From: a bacterium M00.F.Ca.ET.205.01.1.1
GTDB lineage: Bacteria; Pseudomonadota; Alphaproteobacteria; Rhizobiales; Rhizobiaceae
Length of the DNA stretch: 64,000 nucleotides
Assembly: GCA_004791255.1 (NCBI GenBank)
Contig: SRUQ01000016.1
Location: 1-64,000, forward strand
Direction of reading: 5' to 3'
In this document: in pieces, positions 17,483 to 26,638 of the stretch
Layout: each line of letters starts with the position of its first letter
Numbering within the stretch: position 1 is the first letter of the stretch
The notes under the pieces: generated by a model
Told to the model about the DNA's origin: nothing
Seen by the model: only the letters and a program-made list of their open reading frames with translations
Database searches by the model: none
Translations under genes and position numbers: made by a program

Positions 17483-18274
17483 CTACGCCGTGCCGACAAG
17501 CTCATTCAGCGCCAAGCGATGCAGCGCAGGCGTGGCTGAGGCCAAGACCGGCCCTCCCTCTTCGGCGCGGCCACCGTCGATACGTGTAACGACGCCGCCC
17601 GCTTTCTCGATGATCGGTATCAGCGCGACAATGTCGTAGGGCTGCAGGGACGGCTCGAGCGCCAGATCGATCCGACCCGCCGCTAGCATTGCGAAGGCGT
17701 AGCATTCCCCGCCATACCGGGTCATCTTTACCGCGCTGTTCAGCCGCTCGAAACCTGCCTTGAGATCACCATGAAAATGCTCGGGCGAATTGGTGTGGAG
17801 GATGGCGTCGGAAAGATCGTCGATGTCGCGCGTCTTGAGCGCTTTTCGCTCGCCGGCGCGCTGGCGCCATGCGCCCGTTGCGTCGGCCCAGAACCGTTCG
17901 CCGATATAGGGCTGGCTGAGCATCCCCATCTCGGCGTGGCCGCGATTGGTTAGGCCGATGAGCGTCCCCCAGACCGGAAGGCCGCAGATGAAAGGTCGCG
18001 TTCCGTCAACGGGATCGAGGACCCATCGCCAGTCGCTGCCGCCGCCCGTCTCGCCGAATTCCTCACCCAGTACGGCGTGGTCCGGAAACTCTTTCACTAT
18101 GGCGGCGCGCAACGCGATTTCGGCCTCCCGATCTGCCTCGGTCACCGGATCGAACCTGTACCCGGCCTTCACCTTGGTCTCGACGGCGAGGTCGACCAGA
18201 TAGCGGGGCAGGGTCTCGGCGTCCGCCAGATCAGCCAGATAGTGCAAGAAGGATGAGTCCGGGAGCTTTGACAT
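17483..18274 (-). CDS. Inositol-monophosphatase family phosphatase (HisN-like)
   Basis: 263 residues. It is a Mg-dependent phosphatase of the IMPase superfamily with all metal motifs intact: GEEFGE near residue 70, D87-P-V-D90-G-T92, and the C-terminal YDIVALIPIIEKAGG. The family in alphaproteobacteria includes histidinol-phosphate phosphatase (HisN) and inositol or sugar phosphatases. The ATG at 18274 lies 9 nt after GGAG. It is the last gene of a minus-strand set with a family 3 glycosidase and a sugar dehydrogenase, so a sugar or inositol phosphate is plausible. A diverged paralogue is at 50257-51093. Confidence 0.87.
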   Translation of the reverse strand: MSKLPDSSFLHYLADLADAETLPRYLVDLAVETKVKAGYRFDPVTEADREAEIALRAAIVKEFPDHAVLGEEFGETGGGSDWRWVLDPVDGTRPFICGLPVWGTLIGLTNRGHAEMGMLSQPYIGERFWADATGAWRQRAGERKALKTRDIDDLSDAILHTNSPEHFHGDLKAGFERLNSAVKMTRYGGECYAFAMLAAGRIDLALEPSLQPYDIVALIPIIEKAGGVVTRIDGGRAEEGGPVLASATPALHRLALNELVGTA

Positions 18275-18420
18275 GGGTTCCATCTCCAATTTGTTGATGC
18301 GCCGCCGCTTGGGTCGAGCGTTGGGTCGAGGTCGAGTTTGGGCGCGCGCTTTAATCTGTCTAGAACAAGCATTGCACGATCGCATCCGGCAAAGGAGTAC
18401 GCGGTTGCATCGGTGGTTCC

Positions 18421-19446
18421 TCAGACCGCCTGCAGTGACCGCGCGTTATCTGCGGCCAGCAAACGCACTGCGCTCGCCGCACGGGCAACGACGTCTCGTT
18501 CGAGTTTGCCAGCGTGGACACTGGCGATGATACTGCGCGCCACCTCATCGACCTGCGGTCCGCCCGCTAACAGGAGAAGGTCGACGCCCGCTTTGAGCGA
18601 CGCCACCGCGGCTTCCGGAACCGTGCGGCCGCGCAACGTTCCGGGCAGATCGAGATCGTCCGAGACGATCAGGCCCTGGAATTTATGGGCGCCGCGAAGC
18701 ATCGCGACCACTTTTGCGGAAGTCGACGAAGGCTCGTTCGGATCGATTGCATCGACCGGTATGGGCCCCGTCATGATGGCGCGCACACCCGCCGCAATGG
18801 CCGCGTCGAAGCATTTCAGATTGGGTTTGAGCTCTTCCAGCGAGGCGGTGACCGTCACAGTCGCGCTGTCGTGCGGGTCGGCCGGCACATGGGAGTGTCC
18901 GGGAAAGTGTTTTGCTGTTGCCACCACCCCCTGGCTCTGCACGCCTCGAATAAATGCCGAGGCGGCGCGACTGACGAGGTCGCCATCCACGGAAAAGGTG
19001 CGGTCACGCAGCCACGGGTTGCTTCCGGCCACTAGGTCGACCACGGGCGCCAGGAAGAAGTTGATGCCGCAGGACTTGGCGGCGCGGGCGGCCTCAACTC
19101 CAAAGTGCTCGATCTCGGCCTCCTTCATTTCCAGAACTTCGCGCGGATGAGGAAGCTGGGGTCCGAGATTATGGAGGCGGTGCACCCCTCCCAGTTCGTA
19201 ATCGATTGCGACCAGCACGTCGCCGGCAAGCGCTCGCGCGCGGTCGTGGTAGTCCAGGAGAAGCTGCGGCGTTTCCGATTGCTGCCTGGCCGCCGACATG
19301 CGACGCGCCACATACTCCTCGCGCGTCGATCCGAGAAGGGAAGCTACGCCGCCGGCAGTGAAGAAGGACGTCGACGCTTCGGTGAACTCAACCTTGTCAA
19401 AGGCGGGCAGGAGTACGGCATAAGCGTCGCGGGAGAGATCATCCAT
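18421..19446 (-). CDS. Glycoside hydrolase family 3 protein (NagZ-like beta-N-acetylhexosaminidase type)
   Basis: 341 residues, a single GH3 N-terminal barrel without the C-terminal domains of large beta-glucosidases, so the size is that of NagZ. AIDYELGGVHRL, GINFFLAPVVDL, ATAKHFPGHSHVPADPHDS (the His/Asp dyad loop of NagZ-type enzymes) and LIVSDDLDLPG (nucleophile Asp) are all present. No signal peptide, so cytosolic. It would release terminal N-acetylglucosamine or a related sugar. It lies between a Gfo/Idh/MocA gene and an IMPase-type phosphatase on the same strand. Confidence 0.88.
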   Translation of the reverse strand: MDDLSRDAYAVLLPAFDKVEFTEASTSFFTAGGVASLLGSTREEYVARRMSAARQQSETPQLLLDYHDRARALAGDVLVAIDYELGGVHRLHNLGPQLPHPREVLEMKEAEIEHFGVEAARAAKSCGINFFLAPVVDLVAGSNPWLRDRTFSVDGDLVSRAASAFIRGVQSQGVVATAKHFPGHSHVPADPHDSATVTVTASLEELKPNLKCFDAAIAAGVRAIMTGPIPVDAIDPNEPSSTSAKVVAMLRGAHKFQGLIVSDDLDLPGTLRGRTVPEAAVASLKAGVDLLLLAGGPQVDEVARSIIASVHAGKLERDVVARAASAVRLLAADNARSLQAV

Positions 19447-19591
19447 TTTTGTTCAGTCCTGATTTGTTTTGGCTCTGAAAGCGAAGTGGTTCGATGCAAA
19501 GACCGTGCAGCCCGGGAGGAATGAGGCGGAGATGGGTTGGCATGTGCGGTCAGCGTGCCAGCCAGAGTGCAATCATTCCCGTTTGTCTGTT

Positions 19592-20761
19592 TTACGAACT
19601 TGGGAACGGAACCCAGGATTTCGACGCTGAAGACGTGACGCTGATCTCGGAAAGCAGAACGCCCCTCAGCCCTTCGTAGATATCGGGAATCGGCACCTGC
19701 AGCGCCTCTCGCCAGTTTCGGCCTGCCTCGAGCGCCGCGGCATAGTCGCTGTACAAGACGGCGAGCGCTTCGAGGTAGCCTTCGGGAGAGCCGGCCGGCA
19801 GGCTGGTTGCCAGTTTCGCGTCGGCCGAGAGGTCGCCGTTTCCGCGACGATAGGTGAGGTCGCCTTGGCCAAGACGGAATACGCTAAGCGTTTCCGGCGC
19901 CTCCTGCCGCCATTCCATAGTGGCCTTGGAGCCGACGATCTTGAAGCGCAGGCCGTTGCGATGGCCAGGAGCGGCAAAGGAGGACCACAGGAGGCCGTTG
20001 GCGTTGCCCTCGAACTGCAGCTGGATCAAGTCAGTGTCGTCCAAACCGAAGGTATCGACGGTTCGCATCAGGTTGGCGCTGAGCGCGGTGCACCGGAGCC
20101 CGGACACAAACTCGAGGATATTGAACGCGTGAGTGCCGATATCCCCCAGCGCGCCCGTCGGTCCGGCTTTTACCGGGTCGCCGCGCCATATCCCGCCCTT
20201 GCCCAGCTTCGACGGGTCGTTGACCAGCCATTCGAGCAGATACTCCACATGCATGAAGCGAACCTGCCCGATCTCGCCCGCGCGGATACGAGCCCGTGCG
20301 TCTCGGACCATAGGATATCCTGTATAGGTGTAGGTTACGGCGAAGAACGTGTCGTTTGCTGCCGCTATCCGCTGAAGGTCGCGCGCCTGCTCCGACGAAT
20401 GGACCAGCGGCTTTTCGCAGATGACGGGAATGCCCGCTTCGAGAAACACCTTGCACGGTTCGAAATGCAGATGGTTGGGAGTGACGATGATCGCGACTTC
20501 AATCGCGTCGTCGCGTGCTGCTTCCGAGGCTGCCATATCATGGAAGCCGAGGTAATTGCGGTCCCCAGCCACCCCAAGCGCCTCGCCGGCTTCAAGGCAG
20601 GTTTGCGGGTCGGACGAGAAGGCGCCAGCTATCAGATCGAAACGATTGGTGATCCGCATGGCAGTGCGATGACGGCTTGCAAAGAACGAGCCACGCCCCC
20701 CTCCCACCATGCCGGCGCGAAGACGACGTTTGCGGGGGATATCGTTTGTCAGAAGGCTCAT
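19592..20761 (-). CDS. Gfo/Idh/MocA family dehydrogenase
   Basis: 389 residues. RLRAGMVGGGRGSFFASRHR is the N-terminal nucleotide-binding motif. VICEKPLVHSS carries the catalytic Lys, and GDIGTHAFNILEFVSG near residue 210 holds the usual Asp/His. The ATG at 20761 follows a GGGGA site; longer upstream extension is not supported. It is probably an NAD(P)-dependent sugar or inositol dehydrogenase. It is first of a three-gene minus-strand group with the GH3 and phosphatase genes and diverges from a DeoR regulator remnant that may once have controlled it. Confidence 0.88.
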   Translation of the reverse strand: MSLLTNDIPRKRRLRAGMVGGGRGSFFASRHRTAMRITNRFDLIAGAFSSDPQTCLEAGEALGVAGDRNYLGFHDMAASEAARDDAIEVAIIVTPNHLHFEPCKVFLEAGIPVICEKPLVHSSEQARDLQRIAAANDTFFAVTYTYTGYPMVRDARARIRAGEIGQVRFMHVEYLLEWLVNDPSKLGKGGIWRGDPVKAGPTGALGDIGTHAFNILEFVSGLRCTALSANLMRTVDTFGLDDTDLIQLQFEGNANGLLWSSFAAPGHRNGLRFKIVGSKATMEWRQEAPETLSVFRLGQGDLTYRRGNGDLSADAKLATSLPAGSPEGYLEALAVLYSDYAAALEAGRNWREALQVPIPDIYEGLRGVLLSEISVTSSASKSWVPFPSS

Positions 20762-21313
20762 AGGTCCCCATCGCGCATTTCGGTCCATCTTTGGACCTGG
20801 TCGGAAGTGTCGCACTCGTCCTATTCGACAGCGGCTGCGATGAGGAACGGTCGACGATATCCTTCCACTCGCCAGATCGACCGACAAGTTCGCACGGTTC
20901 CAATCTGTGACGCACAGTGACGCTATCTGCCCAGATCCTTATCCATTGGTGCATCCAAATGCAGGAAGCCGCCGATCAGCCGCGATGGAATCCGCGCTCC
21001 GTAAGCGGTCACGACAGCCCAGGTTGGTCTGGTGGATAGGAAATCTTGGAGGCCTCCACACCCCCCCATACCCCGTTTTCCCGGCATCGGAAATGAACGT
21101 CCAAATGCGTCAGGAATGATGACTGTGCGAAATTGCGTCGGTGAGCGGCGGGTAGTGAGACTTGTCGTCCACATCAACGACGAACAGCGCCCTGGCTCGA
21201 CCGGCAGCGCCGGCTCATGATGACATTGTCGCCAGGTTCTCTTGGGAGTTATATCCGCTAGCCATGAAGACGGAAATAGAAGCTGCCCATGATCTGCTTG
21301 GGAGGTTTGGGTG
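20762..21313. other. Divergent non-coding region, 552 bp
   Basis: This lies between the Gfo/Idh/MocA gene (minus) and the broken DeoR gene (plus). Frames cross it on both strands but none shows a domain or a credible start. It should hold the promoters of the minus-strand group and of the regulator. No operator was identified. Confidence 0.45.
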
Positions 21314-22068
21314 ATGCTTTCGGAAGAGCGCCAGGCGATCATACGCGATAGATTGGCGAAACAAGGCAAGGTCCTGGCAAACGCGCTGGCGCTAGAATTC
21401 CGTGTGTCGGAAGACACCGTACGCCGCGATCTTCGCGATCTTGCCAAAGCCGGGTTTTGCCGCAGGGTCTACGGCGGAGCGCTCGCCAGATCATCGGCGG
21501 CCGGTACGGGAGGCGAGCGGTCCAAATCTCGGCCACCGATCTCGCGGCGCTAGCTGCTGCCGCAACCAGACTCGTGCGACCCGGCGCAATGATCCTGATG
21601 GACCAAGCGGCCCTAAGCGTTGCACGCGCCGCCGCTTTGCCTCGTGACATGTCCCTGACGGTTGTGACGAACGCTCCGTCTGTCGCGACGGCGCTGGCAG
21701 GGCATCGTCAAGCGCGCGTGGTTCTGTTGGGCGGCCTGTATGACCAGGACAAAGGATACTCTTTTGGATCCGTCTGCCTCTCGCAGTTGGAGCAGTTCCA
21801 TGCCGATCTCTTCTTTGTCGCCGATTGTGCCATAGACGCTTCCGTCGGCTTGACCGCATTCGACCTTGCCGAGGCTGAAATCAAACGCGTGATGTGCCGG
21901 CGAAGCGCCGCTCGGGTGGTTTTTGCTACCGTCGACAGGATGTCGAGGGTCGCTCCCTTTCAAGTTTCGGGACCTGGAGAGATCGACCATTTGGTGGTCG
22001 GGCGCCAGCTAACTGCCGAGACCCTCGAAGTGTTTAGCAAGCAGGGCACGGTGATCCACCGCGCATAG
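21314..22068 (+). pseudogene. DeoR family transcriptional regulator, frameshifted
   Basis: The N-terminal HTH is intact in one frame from an ATG at 21314 with GGGAGG upstream (MLSEERQAIIRDRLAKQGKV, then VSEDTVRRDLRDLAKAGFCR and YGGALA). That frame then ends at about 21553. The C-terminal sensor domain (DLAALAAAATRLVRPGAMIL, LTVVTNAPSVATALA, VVLLGGLYDQDKGYSFG) continues in another frame to 22068. One insertion or deletion between about 21480 and 21535 explains this. A sequencing error is the alternative. If real, the adjacent sugar genes may have lost their repressor. Confidence 0.82.
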
Positions 22069-22102
22069 GGCGATCCAAATCGAAGCCTCGAGGATCGACG
22101 AC

Positions 22103-22987
22103 CTAAGGACCTTCAACAAGATCCTGCATAAGAGTTTTGAGATCGCGAGCGACGTCGTAGCTGTTCATCTGGTGCTGCTTGTTGCAGAACAGCTCGCAGC
22201 TCCACCAGCCATCGTAGCCGGTAGACTTTACGGCAGCCACCCACTCTCTGAGGTTTAGAGCGCCCTTGCCTGTTTCCACGTCGCGCAACACGGGCTCGTT
22301 GGGAACTCCGCCCGCAAACGGGAGAGAGTCACAGATGTGCACGCCGTAAATCAGATCCTTGTCCAATCGCGAGATCTGTTCGGGGCCGTCGCCTGAGGTG
22401 TAACAGTGCCAGAAGTCGACGACGAGACGTATGTTGTCGCGCGCTGCTTTCCTGATGGTGCGAAGCTGTCTGTCTAGAGTGTTGAGCGGCGTCCAGGAGA
22501 GGGCTTCATGGTAGATGACCAGATTGCGCTGGGCGGCAATGTCGGCCACCGCGGCCAGTCCAGACGCCGTGATGTCGATCTGCTCCTCGATCGGCAGGCC
22601 GACAACGCCTCGGTAGAGATCGGGGCGCCGCGTAACGCTGGTGGGATCGAGAGCCTCGAGACTGATTGGACCCGTAATGACCTGAATGCCCTTTGCTCCA
22701 ACCGCCGAGGCAAGGTTCGTCAACCCTTCCGCGTCTTTCAGCAGGTCCTTTCGGGCGTCGCCGTAGCGTTCCACGTCAAGAAGAAATCCAATTCCTGGAA
22801 TGAAGGTATCGCCGACAAGGCGCCGCAAGTCCTGGGGACTGAAACCAGCGTCCAGGAAGGCGCGAATCTTGGCGCCGGATGCTTCCAGCCCGTCGAAACC
22901 AATCTGGTGTGCGATATCGAGGTCAAGTGCCAGCGTGCCGTATCGCGCCACAAGGGCATGCAGGACAATCTGGTTGCGCTTCGACAT
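22103..22987 (-). CDS. Sugar phosphate isomerase/epimerase family protein (xylose-isomerase-like TIM barrel)
   Basis: 294 residues of an AP-endonuclease-2/xylose-isomerase-like barrel. Metal-binding residues can be placed in LVIYHEALSWTPL, LVVDFWHCYTSG, YGVHICDSLPF and GWWSCELF. Relatives include IolE-type inosose dehydratases and sugar epimerases. The ATG at 22987 has a GGTGGA site. The gene converges on the DeoR remnant and diverges from the ThDP-enzyme operon. Its substrate is probably a keto-sugar or cyclitol. Confidence 0.85.
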   Translation of the reverse strand: MSKRNQIVLHALVARYGTLALDLDIAHQIGFDGLEASGAKIRAFLDAGFSPQDLRRLVGDTFIPGIGFLLDVERYGDARKDLLKDAEGLTNLASAVGAKGIQVITGPISLEALDPTSVTRRPDLYRGVVGLPIEEQIDITASGLAAVADIAAQRNLVIYHEALSWTPLNTLDRQLRTIRKAARDNIRLVVDFWHCYTSGDGPEQISRLDKDLIYGVHICDSLPFAGGVPNEPVLRDVETGKGALNLREWVAAVKSTGYDGWWSCELFCNKQHQMNSYDVARDLKTLMQDLVEGP

Positions 22988-23359
22988 GGGTTCCACCGTC
23001 GTAAATGGTTGACATTACCGGCAAGCAAGCCATACGCCTTGTTGAGGCGGAATTGCGCGGTAGTGCGAATTCTTGCGCGATATGCAGCACTTATCGCGTT
23101 ACATCGCGTCGAAAATCTCCTGGAATCCTTGATGCGTGTGGCCCATGGCTGGAGCCTGTCTCGGCATATTTCGGCCATCGGCCTCTGGAAGCGGTCAACC
23201 CCTACTGTCGCAACTCTTCTCTGATAGCGCGTCACATTGCTTCGAATAAACCTACCCTGCGAACTTGTCGCAGGGCCTCCTATGGCTGCTTACTAAGAGC
23301 ATGGACGAGGAGCATATCTCGCAACCGCCTCGTCAGCCAAAAAATAAGAGGGTCGAACA
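22988..23359. other. Divergent non-coding region, 372 bp
   Basis: This is the promoter region for the isomerase (minus) and the ThDP-enzyme operon (plus). No strong palindrome or regulator site was found by eye, and no gene. Confidence 0.45.
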
Positions 23360-25162
23360 ATGAAACTGACCGGTGGGCAGATCGTCGCAAGAGCGCTCAA
23401 GGAATACGGCGTCGAATATGTGGCTGGCGTACCTGGGCATGGCATCTGGGCCCTGTTCGATGCTTTTCTAGAAGATGGCTCGCAGCTGCCCTTCATCCAG
23501 GTCATGCATGAACAGAGCGCCGTTCACATGGCGGACGGCTATTTCCGCGCCAGCGGCAAGCCCATGGCATGTTCCACGTCGGTCGGACCCGGCGCTACCA
23601 ATACGATCATTGGTCTTGCGACAGCCTACTGCGACTCAACTTCCTTGTTCTATGTCTCGGGCTCGCCACAGACCTACATGCATGGCCACGGCACCATGCA
23701 GGAGATCGAGCGCCAGCAGGACAACGCCTTTGCGCGCATCACCGAGCAGGTGACCAAACGCGCCTGGCAGGCGCAATCCGTCGAGGTTCTGCCGAGCATC
23801 ATGCATCGCGCATTCAACGAGATGCTCACCGGCCGTCCGGGCCCCGTGCATGTCGAGGTGCCGATGGACGTGCAGGTCGAGGCGGCGGACGTTACCATTC
23901 ATCCGCTGGACAAGCGCCTGCCGATCGGTGTGACATACCCGGATCCGAGCGCTATCGAGGCGGCGGTAAAGCTTCTGTTGACTGCTGAACGGCCGGTCAT
24001 CGTCGCCGGTGGTGGCGCCATCACGGCCAATGCTTCGAACGAATTGACGCGTTTGGCAGAGCGGCTCGGCGCGGCGGTTTCAATCACCTGGAACGGCAAG
24101 GGCGCCATCTCGGAAGATCACGAGCTCTTCATCGGCGCGGTAGGCCAGACCGGCACGACCTGCGGCAACAAGATCACCGCATCCGCTGACGTCGTGATCT
24201 CGGTAGGCTGCCGCTTTACGGATTGGTCGGCTTCTTCCTACGCCAAGGGCGTTTCGTTCTCGATCCCCCCGGGCAAGCTGATCCACATCGATCTTGACCC
24301 GCGCGAGATCGGCAAAACCTATCCGACCGAGGTTGGCATCGTTTCCGACGCGAAGGTGGCGCTGGAGGCAATTCTGGCGTTGCTGTCCGAGGCCGATGCC
24401 AAGAAAGCCCTGGCGAAGCGTGAGAAATTCCTGGCCGACGTCCAGAAGGCGAAGGCCGACTGGATCGCCCAGGTGTCGCCCCGCGAAAACAGCCGCGAAA
24501 CGCCCTTCACATCGCAGCGGCCACTGGTCGCTTTGCGCAAGGTCCTTGATCGCAACGGTATTGTGGTTGTCGGTTCGGGCAACACCCAGGGTTCGGTGAA
24601 GCAAAGCTTCCCGGTCTACGAGCCGCGCACTCATCTGACCTCCGGCTCGTATTCACCGATGGGCTGGGCGGTGCCTGCGGCGTTGGGCGCCAAGCTCGCA
24701 TGCCCGGATCGTCAGGTCGTGGCGATCGTTGGCGACGGCGACTTCATGATGTCGCTGCCCGAAATGGGCACCGCCGTGATGAACGGCATCAATGTGGTGT
24801 TCCTCGTGTTGAACAACTCGGGCTACATGTCGATCCGGGGTGGCCAGCGCAAGTTCATGGGCCGTCACATCGCTTCCGAATTTACCCATCACTCCGGCAA
24901 TGGCCAGCCTTACTCTGCCGATATCACGGCCTCCGCCCGCGCATTCGGGCTTGAGGCGTGGAAAGTCGAGAAGGATGAAGATCTCGAAAGCAGCCTGAAG
25001 GCAGCTCTGGAATGCGGCGGCCCGGCTCTTGTCGAGGTCATTGTCTCGCGCGACGCGGCGGGACCGTTCGCGACCGGCTGGTGGGATTTCCCGTCGCCTG
25101 CCTACTATGAAAAAGAACAGGCCGGATACGCCGAGATGCGCGCCCGCGAGCAGCACCTCTAG
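23360..25162 (+). CDS. Thiamine-diphosphate-dependent enzyme (acetolactate-synthase-like)
   Basis: 600 residues with all three domains of the acetohydroxyacid synthase/decarboxylase family. MHEQSAVHMADGYFRASGKP near residue 50 holds the ThDP-activating Glu. GPGATNTIIGLATAY is the pyrimidine-side loop. IVGDGDFMMSLPEMGTAV...LNNSGY near 455-490 is the ThDP-binding GDG-N motif. It could be a decarboxylase or a carboligase; sequence alone does not decide. It starts an operon with a histidinol-dehydrogenase homologue, 100 bp downstream, and a CUT1 transporter, so a catabolic role is more likely than branched-chain amino acid synthesis. Confidence 0.88.
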   Translation: MKLTGGQIVARALKEYGVEYVAGVPGHGIWALFDAFLEDGSQLPFIQVMHEQSAVHMADGYFRASGKPMACSTSVGPGATNTIIGLATAYCDSTSLFYVSGSPQTYMHGHGTMQEIERQQDNAFARITEQVTKRAWQAQSVEVLPSIMHRAFNEMLTGRPGPVHVEVPMDVQVEAADVTIHPLDKRLPIGVTYPDPSAIEAAVKLLLTAERPVIVAGGGAITANASNELTRLAERLGAAVSITWNGKGAISEDHELFIGAVGQTGTTCGNKITASADVVISVGCRFTDWSASSYAKGVSFSIPPGKLIHIDLDPREIGKTYPTEVGIVSDAKVALEAILALLSEADAKKALAKREKFLADVQKAKADWIAQVSPRENSRETPFTSQRPLVALRKVLDRNGIVVVGSGNTQGSVKQSFPVYEPRTHLTSGSYSPMGWAVPAALGAKLACPDRQVVAIVGDGDFMMSLPEMGTAVMNGINVVFLVLNNSGYMSIRGGQRKFMGRHIASEFTHHSGNGQPYSADITASARAFGLEAWKVEKDEDLESSLKAALECGGPALVEVIVSRDAAGPFATGWWDFPSPAYYEKEQAGYAEMRAREQHL

Positions 25163-25262
25163 CAGGACCGACGTGAGGGCGGGCCGTCCCCGCCCTCAAA
25201 CTTCGCCACCCATCTCGTTGAGGATGCGGCGCTGACGCGCTTGCGAACGAAGAGTTTTTGTC

Positions 25263-26573
25263 ATGATACGCATCGTCAAGTCCGCCCGAGGCAGTGTCGC
25301 AGACGATGGTCAGCCGGCAGTCACCGCGACGGTTCAGGCCTTGCTGGCCCAGATCGAGAAGGGCGGCGACAAGGCGGTGCGCGAATTGTCCAACCGTTTC
25401 GACAAGTTCGACAGGGATGACTATCGCCTGACCAAGGCCGAGATCGACGGATGCATCAATGCGTTGACCAAGCGCGAACGCGAGGATCTCGATTTCGCGC
25501 AGGACCAGGTGCGCAGGTTCGCCGAAGCCCAGCGCGCGACCCTTCTCGATCTGGAGATCGAAACGCTGCCGGGAGTCGTTCTGGGCCACAAGAACGTACC
25601 GATCCAGAATGTCGGATGCTATGTCCCGGGCGGCAAGTATCCGCTGCTTGCGTCCGCCCACATGACCGTCCTGACCGCCCGAGTGGCTGGCTGCGAGCGC
25701 GTCATCACCTGCGCTCCGCCGTTTCAGGGCAAGATTGCCGAAAAGATTGTCGCCGCACAGGCGCTCGCCGGTGCGGACGAAATCTACTGCCTTGGCGGGG
25801 TCCAGGCGATCGCTGCCATGGCCTATGGCACGGAGACGATCGCTCCCGTCGATATCCTCGCCGGCCCCGGCAATGCCTACGTGGCAGAAGCCAAACGGCT
25901 GCTGTTCGGCAAGGTCGGCATCGACCTCTTCGCCGGCCCGACCGAGACGCTGGTGATCGCCGACGACAGTGTCGACGGTGAGATCGTGGCCACGGATCTG
26001 CTTGGCCAGGCGGAGCATGGCGTCAACTCGCCTGCCTTGCTGATCACCAATTCCGAAAAACTTGTCCGCGACACGCTGGATGAAATCGAGCGTTTGCTGA
26101 AAATCCTGCCGACCGCAGCTGTCGCGGCCAAAGCCTGGGAGGATTTCGGCGAGATCATCCTGTGCGATACTATCGACGAGATGGTGGCCGAGGCCGATCG
26201 CGTCGCCTCAGAGCATGTCCAGGTCATGACACGTGATCCGGACTACTTCCTTGAGAAGATGACGAACTACGGCGCGCTGTTTCTGGGCGCCCGCACGAAT
26301 GTGTCGTTTGGCGACAAGGTCATCGGCACCAACCATACGCTGCCGACCAACAAAGCCGCGCGCTACACCGGCGGGCTCTGGGTCGGCAAGTTCCTGAAGA
26401 CCTGCACCTATCAGCGCATCCTGACCGACGAGGCCTCGGCCCTGATCGGAGAGTACGGCTCGCGTCTCTGCCTTATGGAAGGGTTCGCCGGGCATGCCGA
26501 ACAAGCCAACATCCGGGTCCGCCGCTACGGCAGAAAGAACGTCGGCTACGCCATGCCGGCCGATCCAAGCTGA
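25263..26573 (+). CDS. Histidinol-dehydrogenase family enzyme, close to sulfopropanediol 3-dehydrogenase (HpsN)
   Basis: 436 residues. The HisD fold is clear: [49 protein letters not shown] (NAD and zinc-site region) and QAEHG. The C-terminal segment [21 protein letters not shown] is typical of the HpsN/HisD-like catabolic branch rather than biosynthetic HisD. HpsN-type enzymes oxidise a diol with two NAD, for example dihydroxypropanesulfonate to sulfolactate. The operon context (ThDP enzyme, sugar transporter, GMC dehydrogenase) fits a small hydroxylated substrate. The exact substrate is an inference. Confidence 0.85.
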   Translation: MIRIVKSARGSVADDGQPAVTATVQALLAQIEKGGDKAVRELSNRFDKFDRDDYRLTKAEIDGCINALTKREREDLDFAQDQVRRFAEAQRATLLDLEIETLPGVVLGHKNVPIQNVGCYVPGGKYPLLASAHMTVLTARVAGCERVITCAPPFQGKIAEKIVAAQALAGADEIYCLGGVQAIAAMAYGTETIAPVDILAGPGNAYVAEAKRLLFGKVGIDLFAGPTETLVIADDSVDGEIVATDLLGQAEHGVNSPALLITNSEKLVRDTLDEIERLLKILPTAAVAAKAWEDFGEIILCDTIDEMVAEADRVASEHVQVMTRDPDYFLEKMTNYGALFLGARTNVSFGDKVIGTNHTLPTNKAARYTGGLWVGKFLKTCTYQRILTDEASALIGEYGSRLCLMEGFAGHAEQANIRVRRYGRKNVGYAMPADPS

Positions 26574-26638
26574 CTCCAACCCGCCCGATAACAGCGAAAA
26601 TGCGACCGGGCATTTCAAACCTCAACAGGGGAATAACG

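Noticed and set aside
19865-20920. Long plus-strand open frame (about 351 codons)
   Set aside because: It is antisense to the Gfo/Idh/MocA gene with its EKP motif and domain order intact; no family match in the plus frame.
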